Under the pieces are notes generated by a model that ran no database searches, was not told where the DNA came from, and saw nothing but the letters and a program-made list of their open reading frames with translations. DNA of 64,000 nucleotides from CAWBCR01 sp963787375 (GTDB lineage: Bacteria > Chloroflexota > Anaerolineae > Aggregatilineales > UBA3940), in the NCBI GenBank assembly GCA_963787375.1, contig CAWBCR010000013.1:124001-188000 (forward strand), read 5' to 3'. A program made the translations under genes and the position numbers. Below, piece after piece: positions 54,923-63,637 of this stretch (within the stretch, counting starts at the first letter, position 1; each line of letters opens with the position of its first letter).

Positions 54923-55105
54923 ACACAACCTCCAGTGTGGACAGAGTGCCTCTGCTCGCAGCGCCCCTTGCGCGGTAAGCGCGGCACAGCGTGGCACTGC
55001 GAAAGCGCGCAGCGCCCGGTACGAGATTGTCCTCTTGCCTGGATCGTCAGCGAAGTACGGCTGCCTTGGAGGGTATTCTTCAAGAGGTCATTTGCTTCTT
55101 CACTC

Positions 55106-55111
55106 ATTATA
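55106..55111 (-). promoter_or_regulatory. Extended -10 promoter of the desaturase gene
   Basis: On the minus strand TGC-TATAAT lies at 55114-55106, with a perfect -10 but weak -35, about 180 bp before the desaturase start. Confidence 0.55.
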
Positions 55112-55242
55112 GCACGAAGCGGGTCGATGTATACAGCGGCCCCTCAAGATAGCCCACCCGGACCTTTCGATCTCGCGCGGCCTTCACTGTATAATGAGGA
55201 TCGCTGACCGGTACGTTGGGGTTGTGTCAAGGGGGTGTCGAC

Positions 55243-55545
55243 GTGCCCAAGTCATCTACATTGATCAGCGGTCTCCTGTTCGCCATCACGCTGGGCGGAA
55301 CGGCTTTCTTCTCCGGCTTCAGGCCGTCGTTTTTCCTGTCGACGCTGGGCTGGGTGATGCTGATGCTGGCGATGGTCTCGCCGTTTCTGTTCCTGCTTTC
55401 GCTGCGCGCCGACCAGGTCAGTTGGAAGGTGTCGCTGACAATTGTCGGCATCCTGACCGCCACGCTAATCATCGTGTGCTTTATCCCGGCGTGGTACTAC
55501 TTCACCTACCTGCCGGCGAGCGCGCCGATGTTTATCGTCCAGTAG
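55243..55545 (+). CDS. Small membrane protein of unknown function
   Basis: The 100-residue protein starts at a GTG with GGGGGT 6 bp upstream. It has three membrane helices (about 7-25, 33-58, 65-88) and a short end. It lies 5 bp upstream of the methyltransferase gene, which suggests co-expression. I do not recognise the family. Confidence 0.65.
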   Translation: MPKSSTLISGLLFAITLGGTAFFSGFRPSFFLSTLGWVMLMLAMVSPFLFLLSLRADQVSWKVSLTIVGILTATLIIVCFIPAWYYFTYLPASAPMFIVQ

Positions 55546-55550
55546 CGCGC

Positions 55551-56237
55551 GTGCTCACCTTTCGCGAGATCTACCGCCAGCACGCTGAACAGTATGACCG
55601 CCTCGTCGACAGCGAGGATATGTCTGCGCTGTGCCGCGCGCTGCTTGCCATCCGCTCGCTCGACGATCTCGACGTGGTCGAGTTTGGCGCGGGCACCGGG
55701 CGTATCACGCGGCTGCTCGCGCCGCTGGTCGGCTCGATCCGTGCCTTCGACGGATCTCCCCACATGTTGAGCGTCGCCGCGCGCCGCCTGCGCGCCGAAT
55801 TTGGTCACCTGTCGAACTGGTCGCTGGCTGCCGCCGACAACCGCGCGCTGCCCGTCGCGCCTGCCTCGGCTGACGTGGCTGTCGAGGGCTGGAGCTTCGG
55901 TCACGCCACCGGCTGGTATCCCGACGACTGGCCGCAGCGCATCGGGCAGATGCTGGCCGAGATGCGCCGCGTGCTGCGTCCCGGCGGCACGATGATCCTG
56001 ATCGAGACGTTGGGCACGGGCCGCGAGACACCGGAGCCGCCGGCCCCCGTGCTGGCCGACTTCTACCGCTGGCTGGTCGCCGAGCATGGCTTCTCGTCGA
56101 CCTACGTCCGCACCGACTGTACGTTCGCCTCGCCCACCGAGGCCGAGTCGCTGACCCGCTTCTTCTTCGGCAGCGACCTGTCGCAGGGTAGGGCCACCAT
56201 CCCCGAATGCACCGGCATCTGGTGGCGTGCCGTCTGA
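55551..56237 (+). CDS. SAM-dependent methyltransferase (class I)
   Basis: The 228-residue protein has the AdoMet-binding motif VVEFGAGTGRITRLLA and the acidic end of motif II (IRAFDGSPHML), plus the later VLRPGGTMILIETL. The GTG at 55551 begins the family region; the open frame further upstream overlaps the previous gene. The methyl acceptor is unknown. Confidence 0.8.
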   Translation: MLTFREIYRQHAEQYDRLVDSEDMSALCRALLAIRSLDDLDVVEFGAGTGRITRLLAPLVGSIRAFDGSPHMLSVAARRLRAEFGHLSNWSLAAADNRALPVAPASADVAVEGWSFGHATGWYPDDWPQRIGQMLAEMRRVLRPGGTMILIETLGTGRETPEPPAPVLADFYRWLVAEHGFSSTYVRTDCTFASPTEAESLTRFFFGSDLSQGRATIPECTGIWWRAV

Positions 56238-56298
56238 CCGCCCGTTTCGTAAATCGCCAATCTGTGCTAAAACAGTCCACGTTGGAAACGGAGGAATT

Positions 56299-56721
56299 GT
56301 GCGTCTGCAAATCCTTGCGCCCATCGCTGTGATGGTGTGTGTGCTGCTGGCCGGCTGCCAGGGCGGCAGCGTGTCGGTTGACACGCTGCTTCCGGCGCAG
56401 GTGGGCAGCTATCTGCGCACCAGCGGCCCCATCCACGACGACCGGAGCGGTGCGGATTCGGCCACCTACCAGGGCGCTGAGGGCACCGTGACGCTCAACG
56501 TGCGCTGGGTGGGCCGCGCGGAGGTCTCCACCGCGCTCGAAACGCTGCCGCCGAACAGCGCCAACGTCGGCCCCGACCCCGGCCTCGGCGTGCGGAAGGG
56601 TATCTTCTTCACCTTCGCCGACGAGTATCACGCGGCCTGGGGCAACGACGACTGGGTGTTCGTGCTCTCGGCCTCTACCGACGCCACCCGCCGCGCCTTT
56701 CTGGCCGCCTACGGCTACTGA
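56299..56721 (+). CDS. Small lipoprotein of unknown function
   Basis: The 140-residue protein starts at a GTG with GGAGGA upstream and has a hydrophobic segment ending in LLAGC (C19), then a soluble domain of about 115 residues (ATYQGAEGTVTLNVRWVG). There is no recognised fold. It lies between the methyltransferase and kinase genes and may be co-transcribed. Confidence 0.7.
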   Translation: MRLQILAPIAVMVCVLLAGCQGGSVSVDTLLPAQVGSYLRTSGPIHDDRSGADSATYQGAEGTVTLNVRWVGRAEVSTALETLPPNSANVGPDPGLGVRKGIFFTFADEYHAAWGNDDWVFVLSASTDATRRAFLAAYGY

Positions 56722-56757
56722 CCGGCGCGCGTTCCACCGCCACACGGAGGGAGTCTG

Positions 56758-57423
56758 ATGGCCAGGCATTTTCTGCTCGTCGCCGGGAACATCGGCGCGG
56801 GCAAAACAACCCTCACCGACCGCCTCGCGACGCGTCTCGGCTGGCAGGCGGGCTACGAGACGGTCAGCACCAACCCGTTCCTGGCCGACTTCTACACCGA
56901 CATGCGGCAGTGGTCGTTTCATCTGCAGGTGTATTTCCTGGGTGACCGCGCCCGCCAGCATCGCAAGCTGGCCGACCAGCGCCGCTCGACGATCATCGAC
57001 CGCAGCATCTACGAGGACGCGCACATCTTCGCCCGCGCGCTGCACGCCATGGGCAATATGGACGAGCGCGAGTACCTGGCCTACCGCCAGGTGTATGACT
57101 TGGTCGTCGAGGGCCTGCCGGTGCCCGACCTGCTGCTGTACCTCGATACGACCGTCCCGGTGCTGATGGAACGCATCCAGAGCCGGGGCCGCGACATCGA
57201 GAGCGGCATTAGCGCCGACTACCTCTCGCTGCTCGACAACTACTATGAGGAGTGGATCGCCGGCTTTGACCTGTGCCCGGTGCTGACTATCCCCGCCGAC
57301 AATCTGAACTTCGTCACCAACGAGAAGCACATTGCCATCATCATCGACCGCATCAATCAGAAGCTCGCCGGTCGCGAACAGGTCGTCTTCCCGCCCGATC
57401 TGGAAAACGGGCACGACGCCTGA
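56758..57423 (+). CDS. Deoxynucleoside kinase-family protein
   Basis: The 221-residue kinase has the P-loop AGNIGAGKTTL, the DRA-type STIIDRSIYED motif and an LID-like end. The fold is that of the bacterial deoxyadenosine/deoxyguanosine kinase family, which salvages deoxynucleosides for DNA synthesis. A GGAGGGAG precedes the ATG. Substrate preference cannot be read from the sequence. Confidence 0.85.
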   Translation: MARHFLLVAGNIGAGKTTLTDRLATRLGWQAGYETVSTNPFLADFYTDMRQWSFHLQVYFLGDRARQHRKLADQRRSTIIDRSIYEDAHIFARALHAMGNMDEREYLAYRQVYDLVVEGLPVPDLLLYLDTTVPVLMERIQSRGRDIESGISADYLSLLDNYYEEWIAGFDLCPVLTIPADNLNFVTNEKHIAIIIDRINQKLAGREQVVFPPDLENGHDA

Positions 57424-57442
57424 CGCCCGGCCTGCCCTCTCA

Positions 57443-57958
57443 TCACGCGCTGCTGTCGAAGGTTTGCCACACTACCTTAAAGCCGAACTCCTCCGTCTCG
57501 AACGCCTCGTAGCGATCGCCGGTGTAGCGGCCCACCACTTTCTTCCAGAAGGCCTGCGCCGGCTGGTTGGGTCCGATCTCCGTCACCTGCCAGTAACCCC
57601 GGTACGTGTCGAACATCAACCGCGCAAGCTGCTCGCCTACGCCCCGCCGCCGGAAGCAGCGCATCACGAAGAACTCATCGACCGCGCGACCCGGCCCCGT
57701 GTGGTGCGCCTGGTCGGCCCGCTCGCTGATCAGCGCGAAGCCCGCCCACTGCCCGTCGAGCCGCGCCAGGTAGCCGACGAAGCCCGCCCGGTCGACGTAG
57801 CGTGACAGGTCAAAGCCAGGGTCAAACTGCCCCTGCTCGTCGACCTGCCCCTCCTCCTCGTCGCACAGAAACTCGCTGAAGTCGTACAGATAAAGCTGCA
57901 TCAGGTTCTTGAGCGTCTCGAAGTTGTCGGCGGTCACCCGCACAAGCCGGAGGTTCAT
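57443..57958 (-). CDS. GNAT-family N-acetyltransferase
   Basis: The 171-residue protein has an N-terminal VTADNFETLKNLMQLYLYDFSEF part and a C-terminal acetyl-CoA region with the motif CFRRRGVGEQLARLMF. A typical aromatic end (NQPAQAFWKKVVGRYTGDRYE) follows. The start at 57958 is the first ATG of the conserved region. It is convergent with the kinase; the substrate is unknown. Confidence 0.82.
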   Translation of the reverse strand: MNLRLVRVTADNFETLKNLMQLYLYDFSEFLCDEEEGQVDEQGQFDPGFDLSRYVDRAGFVGYLARLDGQWAGFALISERADQAHHTGPGRAVDEFFVMRCFRRRGVGEQLARLMFDTYRGYWQVTEIGPNQPAQAFWKKVVGRYTGDRYEAFETEEFGFKVVWQTFDSSA

Positions 57959-58062
57959 TCCCGCCCCTTTCGCCGTTTGTTTGCGCCTATTCTACCGTCA
58001 GTACGGGCTGCCGTTCAGGCGGCTGCCGAAGATCGGCTGTGTAGCTGCGCCCTCCAGCCAAC

Positions 58063-58091
58063 TTGTACCCGATTCCCCTCCGTGCTAGACT
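58063..58091 (+). promoter_or_regulatory. Promoter of the FHA gene
   Basis: TTGTAC (58063-58068), a 17-bp spacer and TAGACT (58086-58091) preceded by TG lie about 45 bp before the start. Confidence 0.65.
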
Positions 58092-58133
58092 GGTCCCTAC
58101 GTTATCTCTACTCACGGGTGCGGAGGGGCATGC

Positions 58134-60002
58134 ATGGCATTCGGCAAAGTAACCGTTCGGTCTGAGAGCGGGGCGCTGGATGAATACGAGCTGACCAGGC
58201 CTACAACTTCGGTTGGCCGCCAGCCCGGCAACGACATCGTCCTCAATACATCTGCCGTGTCGCGCTACCACGCCCAGTTCGACGTAGACGGAGGCGAAGT
58301 CTTCCTCGTCGATCTGGGCACCGTCAATGGGACGTTCGTCAACGATGCTCAGGTAGTGGCCAATGGCCGCGTGCCGCTGTCCGATGGCGACGTAATCGTG
58401 ATGGGCGACATGCAGCTTGTGTTCTCCGAACCGGCAGCCCCGTCACGCGCTTCGATCAGCCTCACGCCGGTCGCCACCGCTGTTGAAGACCCCGGCATTC
58501 CCTTCCGGCTGCTCATTGATGAGCCACAGCAGTCGGTTGCGCCCGGCGCGCGCCTTCAGATCGCGATGGTCATCGAGAACCTGACCGAGCGCGAGCAGAC
58601 TTACCAGGTCGATATCGGCGGGATGGCTGCCGAGTGGGCGTCGCTCAACCGCCGCGAGGCGCTGCTGATCCCCCACGAGCAGGCAGAGGTGATGGTTTCC
58701 ATCAAGCCGCCGCGCAGCAGCGACACGAACCCGGGCCGCTACCCGCTGACGCTCAAAGTCGCCCTGCGCGAAGACCCGCTGATCGCGCTCGAAGCCCTGC
58801 GCGAGATCGACGTGGTCGGCTACAGCGGCCTGGGCATGACCGTCAGCAGTGGCCACCAGCACGGCACCTACCGCGTCGCGGTGCAGAATCAGGGCAATGT
58901 CCCGGTCGACGTGCAGATGGGCGGCTTCAACCGCGAGCGGCTGCTGGTCTACCAGTTCGACCCGCCCCGGCTGAATGTCAAGCCCAACCAGACGCAGTAT
59001 GTCGATCTGAAAGTGAGCCCGCGCCGCATGCCGTTTGGCGGCAGCTCGCGCACGGTGACCTTTGCCGTCGTCGCGCGCTCGCTCGACGCCGCCGGGTACC
59101 AGGCCCCGGTGCCGGCCCATTACACCATCACCGGTTCGTGGCTGCCCTGGCTGGCCGGCGCGATGGTGCCGCTCGGCATTGGGACGCTGCTCGTGGCAGC
59201 GCTATTGGTCGCGGCGCTGTTGTTTCTGGGCGTGATCCCCTCGCCGCTGGCCCCGCGCGCTGCCACGCCTGGCGCTGCGGCGATCACCGAGCAGGCCGCA
59301 TCGGCGTCTGGCGCGGGGATCTCGCCGACGCTGGTGCCGACCCCCCTTGCATCCATCGAGTCGTTTACTGCCGAGCCGGCTGAGATTATCTATCGCACCG
59401 CTGGCGACCTTGTACTCCAGTGGCAGGTGTCCGGTGGCACGGACGTGACGCTCATCGAAGAAGGCGGACAGCGCATCCCGCTCAGCGCCGACGACATCAG
59501 CACCAGTCAGGCGCGGGTGCCCGCTTTCCTGCTCGACCGCGGCCAGCACACCTTTTCGCTGACCGTCACCGGCGCGGACCTGCTGCCGCGCACGCGCACC
59601 GCCAGCGTGATGGTGCTGTCGGTGAAGTGCAGTGCTGCCCAGGATGCGGCGGTTCTCACACAACCCGATCCGGCCGCGCCGGCTGCACCGCCGATCAGCG
59701 GCGCTGACATCGTCATCGATGGCCGCAGCGACGACGGGCAGTGGCTGTACGTGGCCTACAACGATCTGCAAACGCTGTCTATCGTGGGCTGGCTGCCCAC
59801 TGCACAGGTCACCTGCCCGCCCGGCAGCCCGCCGTTCGGCGATTACGCGGTCGTCGATTCGTCCGGCGGATCGCCGCACATCGCCACGCCGCAGCCCACC
59901 GAGCCTCCACCCACCCAGCCCGCTGAGACCCCTACCTCGGAGACGGGACCCGCTGAGACTCCTGCCTCGGTGACCGGGCCCGTCGAGACCCCGACACCGT
60001 GA
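58134..60002 (+). CDS. FHA-domain membrane protein
   Basis: The 622-residue protein has an N-terminal FHA domain (about 1-100, VGRQPGNDIVLNTSAVSRYHAQF; phosphothreonine-binding) and a long beta-rich part (about 115-335). A membrane helix follows (about 345-372), then an external C-terminal part with linker and SH3-like domains. The topology suggests FHA and the following domain in the cytoplasm and the C-terminus outside. It may link phosphorylation signals to the envelope. GGAGGGGC precedes the ATG. Confidence 0.8.
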   Translation: MAFGKVTVRSESGALDEYELTRPTTSVGRQPGNDIVLNTSAVSRYHAQFDVDGGEVFLVDLGTVNGTFVNDAQVVANGRVPLSDGDVIVMGDMQLVFSEPAAPSRASISLTPVATAVEDPGIPFRLLIDEPQQSVAPGARLQIAMVIENLTEREQTYQVDIGGMAAEWASLNRREALLIPHEQAEVMVSIKPPRSSDTNPGRYPLTLKVALREDPLIALEALREIDVVGYSGLGMTVSSGHQHGTYRVAVQNQGNVPVDVQMGGFNRERLLVYQFDPPRLNVKPNQTQYVDLKVSPRRMPFGGSSRTVTFAVVARSLDAAGYQAPVPAHYTITGSWLPWLAGAMVPLGIGTLLVAALLVAALLFLGVIPSPLAPRAATPGAAAITEQAASASGAGISPTLVPTPLASIESFTAEPAEIIYRTAGDLVLQWQVSGGTDVTLIEEGGQRIPLSADDISTSQARVPAFLLDRGQHTFSLTVTGADLLPRTRTASVMVLSVKCSAAQDAAVLTQPDPAAPAAPPISGADIVIDGRSDDGQWLYVAYNDLQTLSIVGWLPTAQVTCPPGSPPFGDYAVVDSSGGSPHIATPQPTEPPPTQPAETPTSETGPAETPASVTGPVETPTP

Positions 60003-60011
60003 TCTGACATG

Positions 60012-60041
60012 CGTCGCCGGTGGTGCTTGCCGCCGGCGACG
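60012..60041 (+). terminator. Hairpin terminator after the FHA gene
   Basis: CGTCGCCGG / CCGGCGACG forms a perfect 9-bp stem with a 12-nt loop, 10 bp after the stop; no strong T tract. Confidence 0.6.
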
Positions 60042-60154
60042 ATGGCTCCTCTGGCCTATTAACCATTCATCAGTTCCTGATACAATCAGGTGATAATCGC
60101 CCGGGGGCTGACAGGTGCGCGTCAGGCTCCTATCAGGTATTCCGGGCCTGATTA

Positions 60155-60163
60155 TGCTACAAT
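60155..60163 (+). promoter_or_regulatory. Extended -10 promoter before the exporter-associated gene
   Basis: TGC-TACAAT (60155-60163) lies about 60 bp before the TTG start at 60225. Another TACAAT at 60081-60086 is also possible. Confidence 0.45.
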
Positions 60164-60224
60164 CCCTGCACCCACCGGGGGACGGGCACCCGGCCCACTG
60201 ATCCGTTTGTCGAGGAGCGGCAGC

Positions 60225-62684
60225 TTGAGACGACACCCGACGACTGTCACAAGCCTTTACCGCACGTTGGCCGCGCTGGCCATCGTGGCGCTGGCGCTGA
60301 TGCTGCCCGGAGCCGCCGCCGCGCAGTCGCAGACGGCCAACCCGATCCAGCTTGACCTGCGTGTCGGCTTCGATGACACGGTTCAGGCTGGCGCGTGGTC
60401 GCCGATCTTCGTCACGGCCAGCAACACCGGGCCCGATGTCTCTGGCGCGCTGCGCGTGCGCGTGGTGCCCTTCGCTGGCAGCCCCACCGTCTATTCGCAC
60501 CCGGTCGATCTGCCGCGTGGCTCGCGTAAGCTGATCACGCTGTACGCCGCCGACCTGTCGGCCTTTGGCAGCACCATCACCGTCGAATTTGTCGCCGGCA
60601 GCCGCGTGACGGCCAGCCAGGACCAGGCCATCACTGTCGTCCAGCCGACGACGCTGCTCGTCGGGGTGTGGAGCGATACCCCGCAGCCGCTGTCCGGCCT
60701 CGGATCGGTCAAGCCCTCCAGCGGCAAGACGTCGGTGGTCACGCTCACCGCCGCCGACCTGCCCGACCAGGCCGAGGGCTGGGCGGCGCTCGATGTGCTC
60801 GTCATCTCCGACGCTGACACCGGCGTCCTGACGCCCGCCCAGCAGGATGCGCTGGCGGCATGGCTGTCGGGCGGTGGTCGTCTGATCATCACCGGTGGGT
60901 TGACCTACCAGCGCACGCTGAGCGGCCTCGCCGCCATCGCGCCGGTGGCCCCCAGCCAGACGGAGACCGTCTCGCTGGCCCCGCTCGCCGCAGTAGCCGG
61001 TGCCCCATTCGAGCCGCAGGCCGTTACCGATGCACAGGTCGCTGCCGGGGTGGCGGCCCCCGACGCGCAGGTGTGGGTTCGCTCGGGGCAGGTGCCGCTG
61101 CTGGCCTATCGCGCGGTCGGCGCGGGCCGCGTCGATTACCTCGCCGCCGACCCATCACTGGAGCCGCTGCGCTCGTGGAGCGGCCTCCCGGCGCTGTGGC
61201 GGACGATCCTCAGCGCGGGCATGCCGCGCCCGGGCTGGAGCTATGGTTTTGCCTCCCAGGATCAGGCCGCGCGTGAGGCGGTCGCGGCGGTGCCCGGCGT
61301 CAGCTTGCCGTCGGTGCTCCAGTTATGCGGCTTCCTGGCGCTGTATATCGTCCTGGTCGGCCCGGTGAACTACCTGGTGCTGTCGCGGCTCAAGCGGCGC
61401 GAGCTGGCGTGGTTCACCATCCCGGTGCTGATCGTCGTCTTCTCGGGCGTCGCTTATCTCACCGGGTTCCAGCTTCGCGGCTCGCGCGTCATTCTGCACC
61501 GGCTGGCCGTCATCCAATCCTATTCCGATTCCGATGTGGCCGAAGTCAGTGGGCTGCTGGGCATCTGGTCGCCGCGCCGCTCCCGCTACAACGTGCTGCT
61601 CGACCCCGGCTTTCTGGCACGGCCAATCCCGCGTGATATCAGCAGCGCGCTGACCTCCATCGGCGACGCGCACGTCGACCAGGGGCAGGCGGTCACGTTG
61701 AGCGACGTGCAGGTTGACGTCGGCTCGGTGCAACCGTTCTATGTCGAGGGCTACACCCGGAATGCCCCGCGCATCGCCGGCAACCTGAGGGTAGCATCCG
61801 ACTCGGATGGGCTGCATGTTACCGGCGAGATCGTCAACTATAGCGATGTGGTCCTGCACGACGCCGCGCTGGTGCTTGGGGGCACGGTCGCGCCCCTTGG
61901 CGACCTCCCTGCCGGACAGTCGCTGGCCGTCGATCAGCACCTGAGCGGCGGCCAGGCCGGCCTGCAGGCCATCTCACCGCTCGACCCCTTCCCGGCTGAA
62001 GCGACCTATGGATACGGGTACTACGGCTACGATCCATTCGTCGACCAGCTTGTCGGCGGCGACTGCTACAGCGTGTCGGCCAACACGCGCCGCTGCAACC
62101 TGCTCAACAGCGTCATGAACGGCTCCTCGCATGGGGCGCAGTTGTACCTCGTCGGCTGGCTCGATAGCGTGCCGTTCGGCGCGCAGGTGCTCAACGCCAA
62201 CAGTGAAACGGTTGACAGCGCAGTGCTGATCGTGCAGTTGCAGAGCACGCTGGCTGGCGGCGGCCAGCAGCCGGTCGAGGTGCCGCCGGGCCTCACCACC
62301 TGGCAGCCGCTTGATCCTGTATCCCAGACCTACTACACGACGCCCTATGATCTGTACGTTTACGCGGGCGAGTCGTACGGCTTCCGCTTCGTGCCGGGGC
62401 CGCTGGTCCCGCCGCTGTCGGTGACCTCATTTATCGTGCATCTCAACCAATCGTATGACTCCGGCGAGCCGCCGCCTGTCGTAACGGCGCACAACCTGCA
62501 GACCGATCAGTGGGACGACCTGCACGTTCAATGGGGCGATACCCCGGTCAACGCCAGCCGTTATGTCGATGCGTCCGGCGGCGTTGAGCTGAGTATCACG
62601 GTCGCGGCGCAGTCTTACGGCAGCGCGTCGGTATCTGAGCTCGACGTGACGCTGCTCGGCTCGTATCTCTCAGGGGGGAACTGA
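60225..62684 (+). CDS. Large exported membrane protein in an ABC exporter operon
   Basis: The 819-residue protein starts at a TTG with GAGGAG 7 bp upstream, which gives a clear signal peptide ending in AAAAQ. An extracytoplasmic part (about 35-355) contains a glutamine-amidotransferase-like segment (DVLVISDADTG, SGGGRLIITGG). Two to three membrane helices (about 365-425) and a beta-rich end follow. The layout recalls membrane proteins that accompany ABC exporters. It overlaps the ATPase start by 1 bp. No catalytic function can be assigned. Confidence 0.7.
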   Translation: MRRHPTTVTSLYRTLAALAIVALALMLPGAAAAQSQTANPIQLDLRVGFDDTVQAGAWSPIFVTASNTGPDVSGALRVRVVPFAGSPTVYSHPVDLPRGSRKLITLYAADLSAFGSTITVEFVAGSRVTASQDQAITVVQPTTLLVGVWSDTPQPLSGLGSVKPSSGKTSVVTLTAADLPDQAEGWAALDVLVISDADTGVLTPAQQDALAAWLSGGGRLIITGGLTYQRTLSGLAAIAPVAPSQTETVSLAPLAAVAGAPFEPQAVTDAQVAAGVAAPDAQVWVRSGQVPLLAYRAVGAGRVDYLAADPSLEPLRSWSGLPALWRTILSAGMPRPGWSYGFASQDQAAREAVAAVPGVSLPSVLQLCGFLALYIVLVGPVNYLVLSRLKRRELAWFTIPVLIVVFSGVAYLTGFQLRGSRVILHRLAVIQSYSDSDVAEVSGLLGIWSPRRSRYNVLLDPGFLARPIPRDISSALTSIGDAHVDQGQAVTLSDVQVDVGSVQPFYVEGYTRNAPRIAGNLRVASDSDGLHVTGEIVNYSDVVLHDAALVLGGTVAPLGDLPAGQSLAVDQHLSGGQAGLQAISPLDPFPAEATYGYGYYGYDPFVDQLVGGDCYSVSANTRRCNLLNSVMNGSSHGAQLYLVGWLDSVPFGAQVLNANSETVDSAVLIVQLQSTLAGGGQQPVEVPPGLTTWQPLDPVSQTYYTTPYDLYVYAGESYGFRFVPGPLVPPLSVTSFIVHLNQSYDSGEPPPVVTAHNLQTDQWDDLHVQWGDTPVNASRYVDASGGVELSITVAAQSYGSASVSELDVTLLGSYLSGGN

Positions 62685-63637
62685 TGGCCGCGATCATCGA
62701 GACCAAGGGCCTGACCAAGCACTTCAAGAATGTGCAGGCCGTGCAGGACCTCACGTTGAGTGTCGAGGAGGGCGCGATCTACGGCTTTGTCGGGCCGAAC
62801 GGCGCGGGCAAAACGACCACCATGCACATTCTCACCACGCTGCTCCAGCCGACCAGCGGCGAGGCGTGGGTGTCCGGCTTCTCGGTCACCCGGCAGCCGC
62901 GCGATGTGCGGCGCGTTATTGGCTATATGCCCGACTTTTTCGGCGTCTACGACGACATGAAGGTGTGGGAGTACCTCGATTTCTTCGCCGCCTGCTATGA
63001 CATCCCCGAGGCGGATCGCCCCGCGCTGATCCGCGATTTGCTGGAGCTGGTCGAGCTATCGCATCGCGCCGACGACATGGTCGACAGCCTGTCACGCGGG
63101 ATGAAGCAGCGGCTGTGCCTGGCCCGCACGCTGGCCCACGATCCGCAGGTGCTGATCCTCGACGAGCCCGCTTCCGGCCTCGACCCGCGCGCCCGCGTCG
63201 AGATCCGGCAGCTTCTGGTCGAGCTGGCCAACATGGGCAAGACGATCTTCTTCTCGACACACATCCTGGCCGATGTGGCCGAGATCTGCACGCAGGTGGG
63301 CATCATCGAGGCGGGCAAGCTGGTCATGCAGGGCAGCGTCGAAGAGATGCAGCGCCAGCTTGTGCCGCAGCGCGAGGTGGTTGTTACGCTGCTGGCTGGC
63401 GGCGGTGAGGCGGCCAGACAGGCGCTGGCCGGCTTCCCCGGCATCGACTCGGTGTCTGATGCCAGGGCCGACAACGGTCGCGAGCGGCTGCACGTGATGC
63501 TGGCCGGTGAGGACGAGGACGTGAGCAGGATGCTGGCCGTGATGGTCAAAGCGGGGGTGCCCGTGCTGCATTTCGCCGAGGAGACGCGCGACCTCGAATC
63601 GATCTTCATGCGGGCGACGAAGGGCATCGTCTCATGA
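62684..63637 (+). CDS. ABC transporter ATP-binding protein
   Basis: The 317-residue ATPase has Walker A GPNGAGKTTT, signature SRGMKQRLCLARTL (LSGGQ-like, with SRGMKQ in place of SGGQ), Walker B VLILDEPASGLDP and the switch histidine in FFSTHILADV. The type is the ABC-2 exporter class, with a C-terminal ferredoxin-like domain (about 230-310). It overlaps both neighbours, so the exported membrane protein, ATPase and permease form one operon. The substrate is unknown. Confidence 0.9.
   Translation: MAAIIETKGLTKHFKNVQAVQDLTLSVEEGAIYGFVGPNGAGKTTTMHILTTLLQPTSGEAWVSGFSVTRQPRDVRRVIGYMPDFFGVYDDMKVWEYLDFFAACYDIPEADRPALIRDLLELVELSHRADDMVDSLSRGMKQRLCLARTLAHDPQVLILDEPASGLDPRARVEIRQLLVELANMGKTIFFSTHILADVAEICTQVGIIEAGKLVMQGSVEEMQRQLVPQREVVVTLLAGGGEAARQALAGFPGIDSVSDARADNGRERLHVMLAGEDEDVSRMLAVMVKAGVPVLHFAEETRDLESIFMRATKGIVS

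Noticed and set aside
54874..55107. 77-codon minus-strand frame before the desaturase
   Set aside because: Its start coincides with the -10 element of the desaturase promoter and the rest is Arg-rich; treated as leader sequence.
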